The notes: a model not told the origin generated them from the sequence alone. A stretch of 64,000 nucleotides of DNA from Desulfitobacterium_A sp035539115 (GCF_035539115.1 NZ_DATLJA010000086.1:74732-138731); one strand, 5' to 3'. Shown: positions 52,132-60,271, numbered from the stretch's first letter. Numbers and translations: made by a program.

Positions 52132-52153
52132 GTATAGTTACACGTATAGTTAC
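52132..52153. promoter_or_regulatory. Paired GTATAGTTAC sites, left end
   Basis: GTATAGTTAC occurs at 52132 and again at 52144 (12-bp period). The same pair with the same period is found near the right end, consistent with arm-type integrase or excisionase sites. Confidence 0.6.
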
Positions 52154-52161
52154 GGCATAAT

Positions 52162-52510
52162 TTAGCGTTTTGATGCTAGCACTTTCCCAGTTTGGAGAGG
52201 TGCTTTCTTTGTTTTTAAGAGTCCGTTCATTTTGGAAGCGGTCCCTGTGCGTAAGCGGGGCATTACGTGAGAGTAAATGTTGCCAGTCATCGATATGTCG
52301 GTATGACCCAGCAATTCTAAAACGGTTTAGAGATCAATTCCTTGTTCCAATAATCTTGTGGCAAACGTATGCCGAAGTGAGTGGACTGTTATATCCTTAC
52401 GAATTTTTGCCTTATCGCGGATGCGATGAAAGGTTCGAATAAGGTTCCGGGGTTCAATTGGAGTACAGCGAAATATTTGGAACATGGAATCCTCAAACCC
52501 AAAAATATTA
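52162..52510 (-). pseudogene. Integrase (tyrosine recombinase), C-terminal remnant
   Basis: Reading the minus strand gives TPIEPRNLIRTFHRIRDKA, then HSLRHTFATRLLEQGIDL, a TAA stop, then in the same frame TVLELLGHTDISMTGNIYSHV with the catalytic His and Tyr, ending at 52162. The stop replaces the usual Lys or Arg codon, and the N-terminal half is missing beyond ~52510. Position next to the att repeat and orientation are as expected for the element's integrase. Confidence 0.82.
52178..52216 (+). terminator. Terminator overlapping integrase 3' end
   Basis: AGCAC...TTTCCC pairs with GGAGAG...GTGCT, then TTTCTTTGTTTTT. A related hairpin occurs at 55465-55497 outside the other att site, so one copy is the original tRNA-operon terminator. 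Confidence 0.6.
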
Positions 52511-52539
52511 CGATACAATCTGAACGAAAAATAGTGGGC

Positions 52540-52870
52540 AGTTGCCCGCTGATACTTGGCCGGCAACTGCCGTGCAGTGTAAAGTGAAGCAACGGCCGGA
52601 CTTGATCTTGCGCAGCGATGCATACCCCAGAGAATGACCCAGCGCGGCCGGTCTACGAACGGCCGCGCGACAGCAGGACCAGTAAGTTTTGCCCGAGAGG
52701 CCGGAGGCGACGCGGACGAGTGCACAGGCGGAGTGGCGAAGCCCGGAGATTGGAGCCTGTGCGGGAGTCTAGCGTGGGCGGAGGCCCTGACCCCAGAGGC
52801 AAGGGCAGTCTGACGGCCAGGCGGACCAGGAAAATTTTCATCTTGGACTGGACGGCTGTCTGCCCAGCAT
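52540..52870. other. GC-rich segment without a recognisable gene
   Basis: Conspicuously GC-rich (runs such as CGCGGCCGGTCTACGAACGG) between AT-rich neighbours. Open frames exist on both strands but their translations are low-complexity Ala/Arg/Pro-rich and resemble no family. Probably a foreign insert in the integrase region. Confidence 0.45.
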
Positions 52871-53038
52871 GCATTGGACACTGGGGAATAACATGCACTC
52901 TTTATTCAGGAACCGAGCGGGCTTTAGCCGGCTCGGTGCTTCCGTTATTTGGATTAGTTAATTGAGAAAATAAGACCATATTTCCCACGTGGGAAATATG
53001 GCGGATTCAGTGTTTTACTGAATGATGTAATTGAAACA

Positions 53039-53575
53039 TCATATTCTTCTTCTCTTTAAATAGTCTGTAAATGATTTTTCACCTAATTTCCGATGTTTGG
53101 CTAACATGGCAGACCATAAGGTATTTCCTTCTGCTTTAGTGATATAACCTCTATCAAATGCTTCAATAAGAATATCGCCAGTGGTTATATGCTTTAAGCC
53201 AAGTTCATTGATGTATGAAGAAATATCCTTTAAGTTATTGCTGGCAACAATGCCATCGCAATATTTGGCTAAGGCGATACAGGATGCTTCTCCTTTACCA
53301 ATAATCACATGTCCCGATTCTGGTTCTTCAGTCAATTGATAATATAAGTCGAATATTTCTGTACCCACAGTTATTTCCGTAAGGGAAACCTGTTTGTTTG
53401 CTAAGAGATGATCTACCCTTGCTTTGAGATGAGCTACTCCGGGAGAGGATAGTTCAATATAGACCTGTTTTGGTATGCGAACTCGTCCAGGGTATAATTT
53501 GACTAACAAATTTTCGTCGCCAACCCATAGAAAGGCAGATAAACAATCATTATCAAAGAAGAGCGAATCAGTCAA
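53039..53575 (-). CDS. PIN-like nuclease domain protein
   Basis: 178 residues. PIN-type acidic positions: FFDNDCLSAFLW at the start, IGKGEASCIALAKY in the middle, and VASNNLKDISSYI near the end, which give the Asp-Glu-Asp(Asn) layout of metal-dependent RNases. The N-terminus overlaps the ImmA/IrrE gene by 8 bp. Together with the HTH gene it forms a three-gene minus-strand operon; the PIN protein is the likely toxic effector. The C-terminus is basic (TDYLKRRRI). Confidence 0.75.
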   Translation of the reverse strand: MTDSLFFDNDCLSAFLWVGDENLLVKLYPGRVRIPKQVYIELSSPGVAHLKARVDHLLANKQVSLTEITVGTEIFDLYYQLTEEPESGHVIIGKGEASCIALAKYCDGIVASNNLKDISSYINELGLKHITTGDILIEAFDRGYITKAEGNTLWSAMLAKHRKLGEKSFTDYLKRRRI

Positions 53576-54320
53576 CTAATTCGCCTCCCTCGCTTATATC
53601 CCCATAAACGAGATCGGAGCGGAAAGCGTCTAAAAGCAATTCCTCATATTTTCCTTCGGATACTAATTCACGTTCTAAAATTTTTTCAGTTTGTTGAATA
53701 TAGTGTCCATAAGTCATAAACTGCTTTTCGGGGGGAAGGGGTCTGTAGAGAGCATCATCATAGCCTAGGCATCGGGCAGAGCGAATCACATTTCTTCGCA
53801 TAGAATCGGATTCACGATCCGTTAGTTCTTTTTCTTCAATTAAGCGGATGAGGATGGCTTGTCTGCTGATACCAAAAAACTGCTCAAGCTTAACGACGTT
53901 TTCAACGGTTAGTTTAGCATTTGTGTCTTTTTTATTTTTTTGTATTGCCTCAGTTAAAGTATTCGGCGGCATCAAAATATAGGAGGCAAATTGGTCCGCT
54001 TCTTTTTCTATGGGCTGGCCGCTGCCTATCTTTTGGGCGCAGATTGTTGTTGCCATTTTGGGGTCATAAAACAAATGAAATAACTCGTGAGCCATCGAAA
54101 AACGCTGACGACCCAGTGACATAGCGGAGTTAATCGCAATAACATTGCTTTTGGGATTCTTGATGCACATACCGCTTAGTCGATCACCCATTGGATAAAA
54201 GACAAGGGTAAGGTCATCAAGGGAATGCGCTAAAGCAAAGATATCGAGCGGAGATTGAGCGTCCTCACCTAAATACTTGCGTAAGCTGGTCGCTTTTTTC
54301 CACAAATCAAGTTTATCCAT
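53568..54320 (-). CDS. ImmA/IrrE-type metallopeptidase
   Basis: 250 residues. The zinc motif is SMAHELFHLFYD (HExxH), with a third ligand in EKEADQFASYILMP, the ImmA/IrrE hallmark. The C-terminal ~90 residues are an extra helical domain. Such proteases cleave XRE-type repressors, as in ICEBs1 induction. The one-base overlap with the HTH gene and 8-bp overlap with the PIN gene indicate tight translational coupling: HTH repressor, protease, effector. Confidence 0.88.
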   Translation of the reverse strand: MDKLDLWKKATSLRKYLGEDAQSPLDIFALAHSLDDLTLVFYPMGDRLSGMCIKNPKSNVIAINSAMSLGRQRFSMAHELFHLFYDPKMATTICAQKIGSGQPIEKEADQFASYILMPPNTLTEAIQKNKKDTNAKLTVENVVKLEQFFGISRQAILIRLIEEKELTDRESDSMRRNVIRSARCLGYDDALYRPLPPEKQFMTYGHYIQQTEKILERELVSEGKYEELLLDAFRSDLVYGDISEGGELVD

Positions 54321-54667
54321 TAGAGTGCCTCACTCTCCAGTAATTTTGTCATAAAAGCGCTGTTTAAGGCAATTTTATTTATGGCGCTAATCGTTTCCAA
54401 GTCATCATCGCCTATTTCGCTTGCTCGAAGGACCAAGGATAGGGGCTTATATTCGGCGGTTGCTTCCTTGAAAACGGATATGCTGCAGCCGAATAATGTC
54501 ACCAGTCTCTCAAGCATGTCAGCACTGATGGGACGTTCGCCAGCTTCAAACTTCGAGATTAAACTTTGGTCTACACCTAGATAATTAGCAATATTCTTTT
54601 GGGTAAAGCCGCTATTTTCACGTAAAACTTTTATTTGAGCACCGATGTTGTCGAATGATTTTTTCAT
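54320..54667 (-). CDS. XRE-family HTH regulator
   Basis: 115 residues. The Cro/CI-type HTH is at 8-62 (IGAQIKVLRENSGFTQKNIANYL...SLISKFEAGERPIS). The C-terminal 45 residues are a helical tail. RBS AAGGAGG precedes it on the minus strand. It is likely the autorepressor of the operon; perfect inverted repeats lie 36-78 bp upstream. Confidence 0.9.
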   Translation of the reverse strand: MKKSFDNIGAQIKVLRENSGFTQKNIANYLGVDQSLISKFEAGERPISADMLERLVTLFGCSISVFKEATAEYKPLSLVLRASEIGDDDLETISAINKIALNSAFMTKLLESEAL

Positions 54668-54703
54668 AAAGATCCCTCCTTGTAAGAATAGTATATGCTA
54701 AAG

Positions 54704-54745
54704 TTGTCATAAAATAAATAAATAATTTAAATAAATTTATGACAA
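54704..54745 (-). promoter_or_regulatory. Probable operator of the XRE operon
   Basis: TTGTCATAAA (54704-54713) and TTTATGACAA (54736-54745) are perfect 10-bp inverted repeats 22 nt apart in a very AT-rich stretch directly upstream of the HTH gene. Confidence 0.55.
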
Positions 54746-54782
54746 AATGAGATTAGCCGAGAAGAAGGAGAGTTAAGAGAGA

Positions 54783-54989
54783 TTATTGGGTTTGCTTCGC
54801 TCTCAAGATTGACTCCATCTCTTCATTTATGATCTGGTGCTCTGTCATTTTGTAGATCTGGCCATACTTGATCCGCCGGGAACCCTTTCTTCTTCGTCGC
54901 CGGAGCTTTTCTAAAAACGAATCGTAGCTTTCAAAGAGACAGCGATGAGCATCCTTTGTAGGGTCAGTAAATCTCTTTTGTACTCGATT
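54783..54989 (-). pseudogene. Unrecognised coding remnant of the element
   Basis: An open frame of 68 codons without a start reads RFTDPTKDAHRCLFESYDSF, then LEKLRRRRRKGSRRIKYGQI and TEHQIINEEMESIL to a stop. The composition looks protein-like (basic patch, amphipathic helices), but I recognise no family. It may be the tail of a regulator of the integrated element. Confidence 0.35.
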
Positions 54990-55229
54990 TCAAGTTAGAG
55001 CAGAATCAGTGTGCAGTAGGTCATGAGGAATAGGTTTGTGGATAGTGACATACTATGGATATCCACAGTGCTTGGACAAGTCATTTTGGGTCTCGAATAA
55101 AAGAACTTGACCACACTATCCACAAACCCTATATCGACTGGAATTTCCTTGTTGCTGATAATGTGATATAATGAGCTAGCTACAGTTACTACCAAAACCC
55201 TGATGTTATCGATAAATGGAATGCATTTT

Positions 55230-55251
55230 GTATAGTTACGTGTATAGTTAC
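55230..55251. promoter_or_regulatory. Paired GTATAGTTAC sites, right end
   Basis: GTATAGTTAC at 55230 and 55242, same 12-bp period and orientation as at 52132. The 54990-55379 stretch has no gene. Confidence 0.6.
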
Positions 55252-55379
55252 GCATACAAAAACGTTAAAAAAACAGGGCGAAAAAAGAGCAGACACTCCT
55301 AACTAGAAGTGCCTGAAAACCGCATGGTTAATGGATATTAACGCTAAATGGGACCGATTGAAAAACTGCGTACTGGCCT

Positions 55380-55444
55380 TTCACACGGATGAGGTCATCG
55401 GTTCGATCCCGGTATCGCCCACCAGTCATATCAAGGCTTTCAGC
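55380..55444. repeat. attR-like direct repeat (tRNA-Val 3' half)
   Basis: Copy of 52041-52105 with two mismatches. Upstream bases do not encode the 5' half of a tRNA, so this is an attachment-site scar and not a second tRNA gene. Confidence 0.85.
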
Positions 55445-55464
55445 ATAATTAGCATTCTATAACT

Positions 55465-55497
55465 AGCACTTTTCCTTTCGAGGGAGGTGCTTTTTTT
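55465..55497 (+). terminator. Original tRNA-operon terminator
   Basis: AGCACTTTTCCT-TTCG-AGGGAGGTGCT then T7. It lies 21 bp after the att repeat, as expected for the terminator displaced from the tRNA operon by integration. Confidence 0.75.
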
Positions 55498-55643
55498 GTT
55501 ACATGCAGCGTAATTACGGTATCCGCTTAGTTCTTAAGATTGAAAAACAAAGTAGATAATCACTAAGCCACAAATAAGCTATCTTGGAACGCTCCTACTC
55601 GTTCCTTACATATGAAGATCATTGAGAGGTGTTAAAGAGTGCT

Positions 55644-55694
55644 GGGGTCGTACCCTCGCACAATAGGAAACAATTCTGACAATTAAAATGTTAC
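55644..55694. repeat. 51-bp direct repeat, left copy
   Basis: Starts GGGGTCGTACCCT, with CAATTCTGACAATT in the second half. About 43 of 51 positions match 63546-63596 in the same orientation. The two copies bracket the 56-63 kb module. Confidence 0.65.
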
Positions 55695-55704
55695 TCGGGA
55701 TCAT

Positions 55705-55762
55705 TAAGTTACATTGTGCAAAAACCCCCTGATAGCAGGAGGTTTTTGCACAATGTAACTTA
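55705..55762 (-). terminator. Long hairpin after the toxin remnant
   Basis: TAAGTTACATTGTGCAAAAA and TTTTTGCACAATGTAACTTA pair perfectly (22 bp with the adjoining CC/GG), and CCT/AGG extends the stem. It overlaps the stop codon of the minus-strand ParE-like gene. Confidence 0.7.
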
Positions 55763-56054
55763 TATTCTCTTCCAGTATATATTTTGACGTTTATGTTTAA
55801 TGCCGTCAATCCAAACGTCCGCATTTTGTTCATCGACATCATATATTAGAATTATTTTGATAGAGTCCAAGTCTTGCCCAATAACCTTCCAACTTCCCGT
55901 AAGGAATTTGCTTGGCAGTAAGAGTTGGCGTATTAGATAACCGAGTGAATGAGTCATTAAAAATGCGCTCCTTAACTTCGGGAGGATAAGCCAACATGTT
56001 TGCAAGTTCATTTAAACCGGTCTGTGACCACTGAACTTTATATGTTTTGTCCAC
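55760..56054 (-). pseudogene. RelE/ParE-type toxin, frameshifted
   Basis: Frame 1 reads MDKTYKVQWSQTGLNELANM...IPYGKLEGYWARLGLYQ and then stops; a +1 shift near 55865 continues SIKIILIYDVDEQNADVWID and GIKHKRQNIYWKRI to 55760. The joined product (~95 residues) has the RelE/ParE beta-sheet pattern. The antitoxin gene expected upstream is missing; the 5' end abuts the truncated dCTP-deaminase-like gene, marking a rearrangement joint near 56045. Confidence 0.8.
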
Positions 56055-56451
56055 GATAGGAATAAAGGAAGATGTTGTTGGTTTAGTAGTAAATTCTGCT
56101 TCTAGAGCAATAAAAGGACTTTCGGTTGCCCCAGGTAAAATAGACCCCGGTTTTAACCCTAATCATTTAACGCTTGTGATGACCAATTTATCTAAACGAT
56201 CTATTGATCTAAAAGCGGGTCACAATGGTGATAAAATTGCTGCCATATCTTTTTTTGATGTAACAGAAAAGTGCATACCGACTAAATCTACTGGCTGGGG
56301 AGATAAACCGCTTCCACAAGATGATTATACGCGAACAAAGCGGGAGATGATCAGAGATAAAATTGTAAATACGGATTATACACAAATAATATCCGGTATC
56401 ATTGTTGCAATTGTTACTTTAATCTTGACGTACTATTTGAAAGTTAAGTAA
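56047..56451 (+). CDS. dCTP deaminase/dUTPase-like protein with C-terminal membrane helix (5' truncated?)
   Basis: 134 residues if TTG 56047 is used; the frame is open from 56035 and has no ribosome site. The trimeric dUTPase/DCD fold is recognisable: VVGLVVNSASRAIKGL, APGKIDPGFNPNHLTLVMTN and AGHNGDKIAAISF correspond to the conserved nucleotide-binding motifs. A normal DCD has 50-70 more residues at the N-terminus, which here would lie in the neighbouring toxin remnant, so the 5' end is probably lost. Residues ~112-131 (IISGIIVAIVTLILTYYL) are a transmembrane helix. Such enzymes consume dCTP/dUTP and are known anti-phage effectors. First gene of the module. Confidence 0.6.
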   Translation: MSTIGIKEDVVGLVVNSASRAIKGLSVAPGKIDPGFNPNHLTLVMTNLSKRSIDLKAGHNGDKIAAISFFDVTEKCIPTKSTGWGDKPLPQDDYTRTKREMIRDKIVNTDYTQIISGIIVAIVTLILTYYLKVK

Positions 56452-56466
56452 ATATTGTGAGGTTGA

Positions 56467-57087
56467 AGTTTTTCTAAAGCGATTGAACTGAAGCAGGAGT
56501 TAATAAAACGGTTGGAAAATTGTTTGGACAAAGAGCTTCAGTCAGACGAAATGCGATTTAGTACGGTGTTTCTCCTTGATGATTTTTCGGCCAGTGGGAT
56601 TAGTTATCTTCGAGAGGAGAAATTAGAATGGAAAGGGAAAGTCAGCAAGGTTTTAAATCGTATAGTTTCTCTTTCATTAAGCGAAGCTAAACTTTTTGAT
56701 CTAGAGGAAATAACTATCTGTATTGTTTTATATGTTGCTACCCAAAAAGCTTTAAACTATTTAGAAAGCATAATTGATGATTGGGTAAAGGATCATGAGA
56801 GTAAGATTAAAATCCAAGTATTAGCGATTCAAACGCTTGGAGATGAGATACCTTTAAATAGGGAAACGGAAAAGGCTGTTGTGGAGATTGTTAAGAGATA
56901 TTATAATCCGGATATCATCACATCCAGCTATGAAAAAGGTGACTTAACAGAACCCTATCTTGGATTTGACGGATGTGCTTTACCGATCATTTTAAGTCAT
57001 AATACGCCTAATAATTCATTACCTATTCTTTGGTTTTCATATGAGAAAAGTACAGGGCTGTTTCCTAGAGTGAGCAGGCATACATAA
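56467..57087 (+). CDS. PRTase-like protein (conflict-system type), N-terminus missing or unclear
   Basis: Open from 56467 to 57087; the first usable start is TTG 56512 (191 residues), poorly placed. FSTVFLLDDFSASGISYLR is the PRPP-binding loop of phosphoribosyltransferases (hydrophobic strand, two acids, S/T-x-G). The C-terminal part PYLGFDGCALPIILSHNTPN and WFSYEKSTGLFPRVSRH is typical of a PRTase-like family I associate with predicted conflict operons. Intact homologues should have a longer N-terminal domain; only 15 bp separates this frame from the previous gene, so a deletion is likely. Ten bases precede the ATPase gene. Confidence 0.6.
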   Translation, partial: SFSKAIELKQELIKRLENCLDKELQSDEMRFSTVFLLDDFSASGISYLREEKLEWKGKVSKVLNRIVSLSLSEAKLFDLEEITICIVLYVATQKALNYLESIIDDWVKDHESKIKIQVLAIQTLGDEIPLNRETEKAVVEIVKRYYNPDIITSSYEKGDLTEPYLGFDGCALPIILSHNTPNNSLPILWFSYEKSTGLFPRVSRHT

Positions 57088-57096
57088 GGAGGAGAA

Positions 57097-59040
57097 ATGA
57101 GAGAGCCACGTAATCCATTTCGTATGCGTTCTTCAGAACATATCGACTCGGATTCGACCTTTATTCGGCTATTTTGCCCGGAGGGGTTGGATTTATTACC
57201 GCAAAATAAACTATGGGAAAGGGTTCAGATAATCCGTAGTGCACCTGGAGGAGGGAAGACGACCCTTCTTCGTGCCTTCACGCCGAATGTATTGAATACC
57301 CTTTATGAGTCTCAAAGCAATGAAGATTATAAAATGTTATTTAATAAAATGAAGCAGTTGGACGTTATTACAGAAGATGGCCCTAATTTATTGGGTATCG
57401 TCCTTTCCTGTTCGCGTAACTATGCGACATTAGAAGATCTTGATTGTAATCCTGTTCAAAAAGAACGCTTACTTTATGCGCTCTTAAATGCAAGAATTAT
57501 CCTCGCAACATTGCGTAATGTGTTAATTTTAAAAAAAATGAATTATCCAAACGATCTTCATAGAATAACTTTTGAAATTAATATAGATGCCTTTCCGGCA
57601 GATATCGAAACACCCTGTACAGGGCGACAATTATATGAATGGGCTCGCTCAGTGGAAAAGTCGGTGAGTGATATCATGGATAGGTTTGGACCTATAGAAA
57701 GGAAACCTATCCAAGGGCATGATACTTTATTTTCCTTAGAGATGATTACGCCTGATCATATTTCGATTGATGGAAATCCGTTAAAATGTAGAGTACTCAT
57801 TATGTTTGATGATGTACACCAACTTAGCTTGAACCAGCGCAGAAAACTAATTCAAACAGTTATTGAAGCGAGACCTGTAGTCAGTGTATGGCTAGCAGAG
57901 CGTTTAGAGGCGCTCGCCCCGGATGAATTGCTTGCATCAGGAGTAATCGCCGGACGAGAATACGAAAGGCCCATAAATATGGAAGAGTATTGGCGTAATG
58001 TTCATAATAAAAGGTTCGAAAAGGCAATGATCGATATTGCCGATCGGAGGGCCAGATCGGCACGGGATATTCCAATAGTTTCCTTTGATGCTTGTCTTCA
58101 AGAATCCCTGGATGGTGCAAAATGGAACCAAGTCTTTCAGCAAACGATTGATACATGTGAAAAGAGAATAATGGATAAAAAGGGGAATTCGAAGAAGTAT
58201 GATGATTGGATTCGTTCTAAAGAAATAGAAGAGGGGACTCTGCGCCAGCAGGCCATCGGATGGCGTACTTTAGAAATTTTGATTGAGCGTGATCTAAACA
58301 AGAGTCAACTTTCCTTTGATTTTGATAATATCTTATCCCTTGATGAACTGGAACATCGTGATAATTCCTCTGCACAGGCTGCAGCAGAACTATATCTAGC
58401 CGAAGAATTTAATATTCCATACTATTATGGCATTTCTCGCGTGACTTCAATTGCTTCTTACAATATTGAACAATTTCTGGATTTTTCGGGCGAGCTATTT
58501 GAAGAGATAATTGCTTCTACATTGTTGAAAAGACAACAATCGCTGGATCCGTCTCGTCAAGAAGCGATCCAGAAAAAAGTTGCACAGCAAAGATGGGATG
58601 ATATTATCAGAAGGATTCCCAATGGACGTGGTGTCCAGAATTTTCTGCTTGCCATAAAAGATTTAGCAAATGAAGAATGGGATAAAGGGACTGCTTCTTA
58701 TGGAGGAGGTGGAGGGATCACGGGTATAGGAATTACCATGGTTGATCGAGATAAAATGGTCAAATCAGATAGCAATTATCAGCATGCCATGTACAAAAAT
58801 CTTAATACAATTCTCTCCTTATGCATTTCAAATCATTTATTGGAAGTAACGCTCGGTCTGAAACAAGGTGGAAAGAGTTGGATGATTCTTTATTTAAACA
58901 GATGGTTATGCCTGCAATTTGGTCTTCCGTTACAATATGGTGGATGGAAATCTATAAAGCCAAAAGAACTTATCAACTGGGTAGACAAGGGATACAGATT
59001 ATCCGATAAGAACGGAGGAAGTCTATTTGATGAAGGGTGA
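57097..59040 (+). CDS. P-loop ATPase, ORC/CDC6- or STAND-like, of the conflict module
   Basis: 647 residues, ATG after GGAGGAG. Walker A is IRSAPGGGKTTLLRAF (~49-64); Walker B is VLIMFDDVHQLS (~246), followed by an arginine-rich segment. The N-terminus RNPFRMRSSEHIDSDSTFIRLF is a peculiar conserved-looking leader. The C-terminal ~300 residues are helical, with a GGGGGITGIGI loop and KQGGKSWMILYLNRWL, which I cannot assign. A sensor or regulator ATPase that gates the module's enzymes is the best guess. It overlaps the next gene by 11 bp. Confidence 0.7.
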   Translation: MREPRNPFRMRSSEHIDSDSTFIRLFCPEGLDLLPQNKLWERVQIIRSAPGGGKTTLLRAFTPNVLNTLYESQSNEDYKMLFNKMKQLDVITEDGPNLLGIVLSCSRNYATLEDLDCNPVQKERLLYALLNARIILATLRNVLILKKMNYPNDLHRITFEINIDAFPADIETPCTGRQLYEWARSVEKSVSDIMDRFGPIERKPIQGHDTLFSLEMITPDHISIDGNPLKCRVLIMFDDVHQLSLNQRRKLIQTVIEARPVVSVWLAERLEALAPDELLASGVIAGREYERPINMEEYWRNVHNKRFEKAMIDIADRRARSARDIPIVSFDACLQESLDGAKWNQVFQQTIDTCEKRIMDKKGNSKKYDDWIRSKEIEEGTLRQQAIGWRTLEILIERDLNKSQLSFDFDNILSLDELEHRDNSSAQAAAELYLAEEFNIPYYYGISRVTSIASYNIEQFLDFSGELFEEIIASTLLKRQQSLDPSRQEAIQKKVAQQRWDDIIRRIPNGRGVQNFLLAIKDLANEEWDKGTASYGGGGGITGIGITMVDRDKMVKSDSNYQHAMYKNLNTILSLCISNHLLEVTLGLKQGGKSWMILYLNRWLCLQFGLPLQYGGWKSIKPKELINWVDKGYRLSDKNGGSLFDEG

Positions 59041-60157
59041 TTCGATGCGCTGGGATCCATATTTATTAAAGGGGGGAGAGGAATTTGGAAAATTCTGCAA
59101 TCAGTATCTTGGGTTAGGAGAAAAGGAAATTTTATATGTCCTGGGTAAAGGATTTGATCCTCGCATGTGTAACGGAATAGAACAACTCTTGTACTATGGA
59201 GGGAAAGGGAAAAGAGATTGCTTGCTGATCGAATTTGAAGAAGGCGAGGAGTCATCTTCTCATCAATACTCTCCGAGAGCTCATCGTAATTTAGAGAAAC
59301 TACATGAGTTGATGTCTGGCAAAGGGATAATTCGGAGAGAATCTGTCCAGATGTGGTCGGGAGATGATATAAGAAAACGGAGGATAGGATCATTTTCGGC
59401 AGGTAATGTGATGTCAAAGATTGAAAACATCGATGAATATACGGATATTGTAGTTGATGTTAGTGCGATGCCACAGAGCATTTATTTCCCTTTAATTGGA
59501 AGCTGCCTCTCCTTGATTGATGAAAGAGCGAGTCATATCAGTCTGCATATCATCGTTTGCGAGAATGTCATGATAGATAAGCGTATTATTGATGATGGGA
59601 TCGATGATAAAGCTTACTATGTTCATGGTTTTAGCAGTGGACTAGAGAATGAAGCAACCGAAGGCATTCCTAAGATTTGGATTCCCATCTTGGGAGAAGG
59701 GAATTCTGTTAAGCTGGAAAGAATCTATACCCTTGTGAGCCCTGATGAAATATGTCCTGTGTTACCTTCGCCATCAGCGAATCCTCGTCAAGGAGATGAC
59801 ATCCTATTAGAATATCGGGAATTGATCTTTGATCAATGGCGAGTTGAACCCAAAAACATCATCTATTCAAGCGAGCAAAATCCTTTTGAAGCCTATAGGC
59901 AGATTTGCCGTACCGTCTTACATTATGAGCAGGCCCTTAATCCCTTGGGTGGATGTAAATTTGTTATCTCAGCTGTGTCAAGTAAGTTGATTTCGCTAGG
60001 GGCACTTCTTGCAACGTATGAACTTAAACGAAAAGGCAAAAGCATTGGATTAGCCCATATCGAAGCACAAGGATATACAATGCAGCGAGATATGTCTGAT
60101 TTTGAAGCAAATAATGAGCTATTTACGCTATCCCTTTCGGGAAGTTGCTATGAATGA
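59030..60157 (+). CDS. Unrecognised protein of the conflict module
   Basis: 375 residues; ATG 59030 is chosen because GGAGGA (59014-59019) is ten bases upstream. No family recognised. The N-terminal part alternates strands and helices (EILYVLGKGFDPRM, then RDCLLIEFEEGEES), the middle has DIVVDVSAMPQSIYFPLIGS, and the C-terminal half has a strand-glycine-helix segment, GGCKFVISAVSSKLISLGAL, reminiscent of Rossmann-like nucleotide-sensing folds. No membrane segment or signal peptide. It overlaps the ATPase gene by 11 bp, so the two products are probably partners. Confidence 0.65.
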   Translation: MKGDSMRWDPYLLKGGEEFGKFCNQYLGLGEKEILYVLGKGFDPRMCNGIEQLLYYGGKGKRDCLLIEFEEGEESSSHQYSPRAHRNLEKLHELMSGKGIIRRESVQMWSGDDIRKRRIGSFSAGNVMSKIENIDEYTDIVVDVSAMPQSIYFPLIGSCLSLIDERASHISLHIIVCENVMIDKRIIDDGIDDKAYYVHGFSSGLENEATEGIPKIWIPILGEGNSVKLERIYTLVSPDEICPVLPSPSANPRQGDDILLEYRELIFDQWRVEPKNIIYSSEQNPFEAYRQICRTVLHYEQALNPLGGCKFVISAVSSKLISLGALLATYELKRKGKSIGLAHIEAQGYTMQRDMSDFEANNELFTLSLSGSCYE

Positions 60158-60271
60158 ACATGGTAAAGTTGAATTTTGCCATGGTTCCTTGCGCATTAGG
60201 CAAAGGGATTTGCAGGTTTTTATAGAATAACTAAGGTAACAGAAAGACGAATGAGGTAAAGGATTGAAATA

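Noticed and set aside
52327..52881. 184-residue minus-strand ORF
   Set aside because: Only the last ~57 residues resemble an integrase; the rest is translated GC-rich non-coding sequence.
54995..55255. 86-residue minus-strand ORF
   Set aside because: Its N-terminus is encoded by the GTATAGTTAC repeats and the remainder has no protein-like pattern or ribosome site.
55380..55444. Second tRNA-Val gene
   Set aside because: Only the 3' half from the anticodon loop is present; upstream bases do not form the acceptor or D arm.
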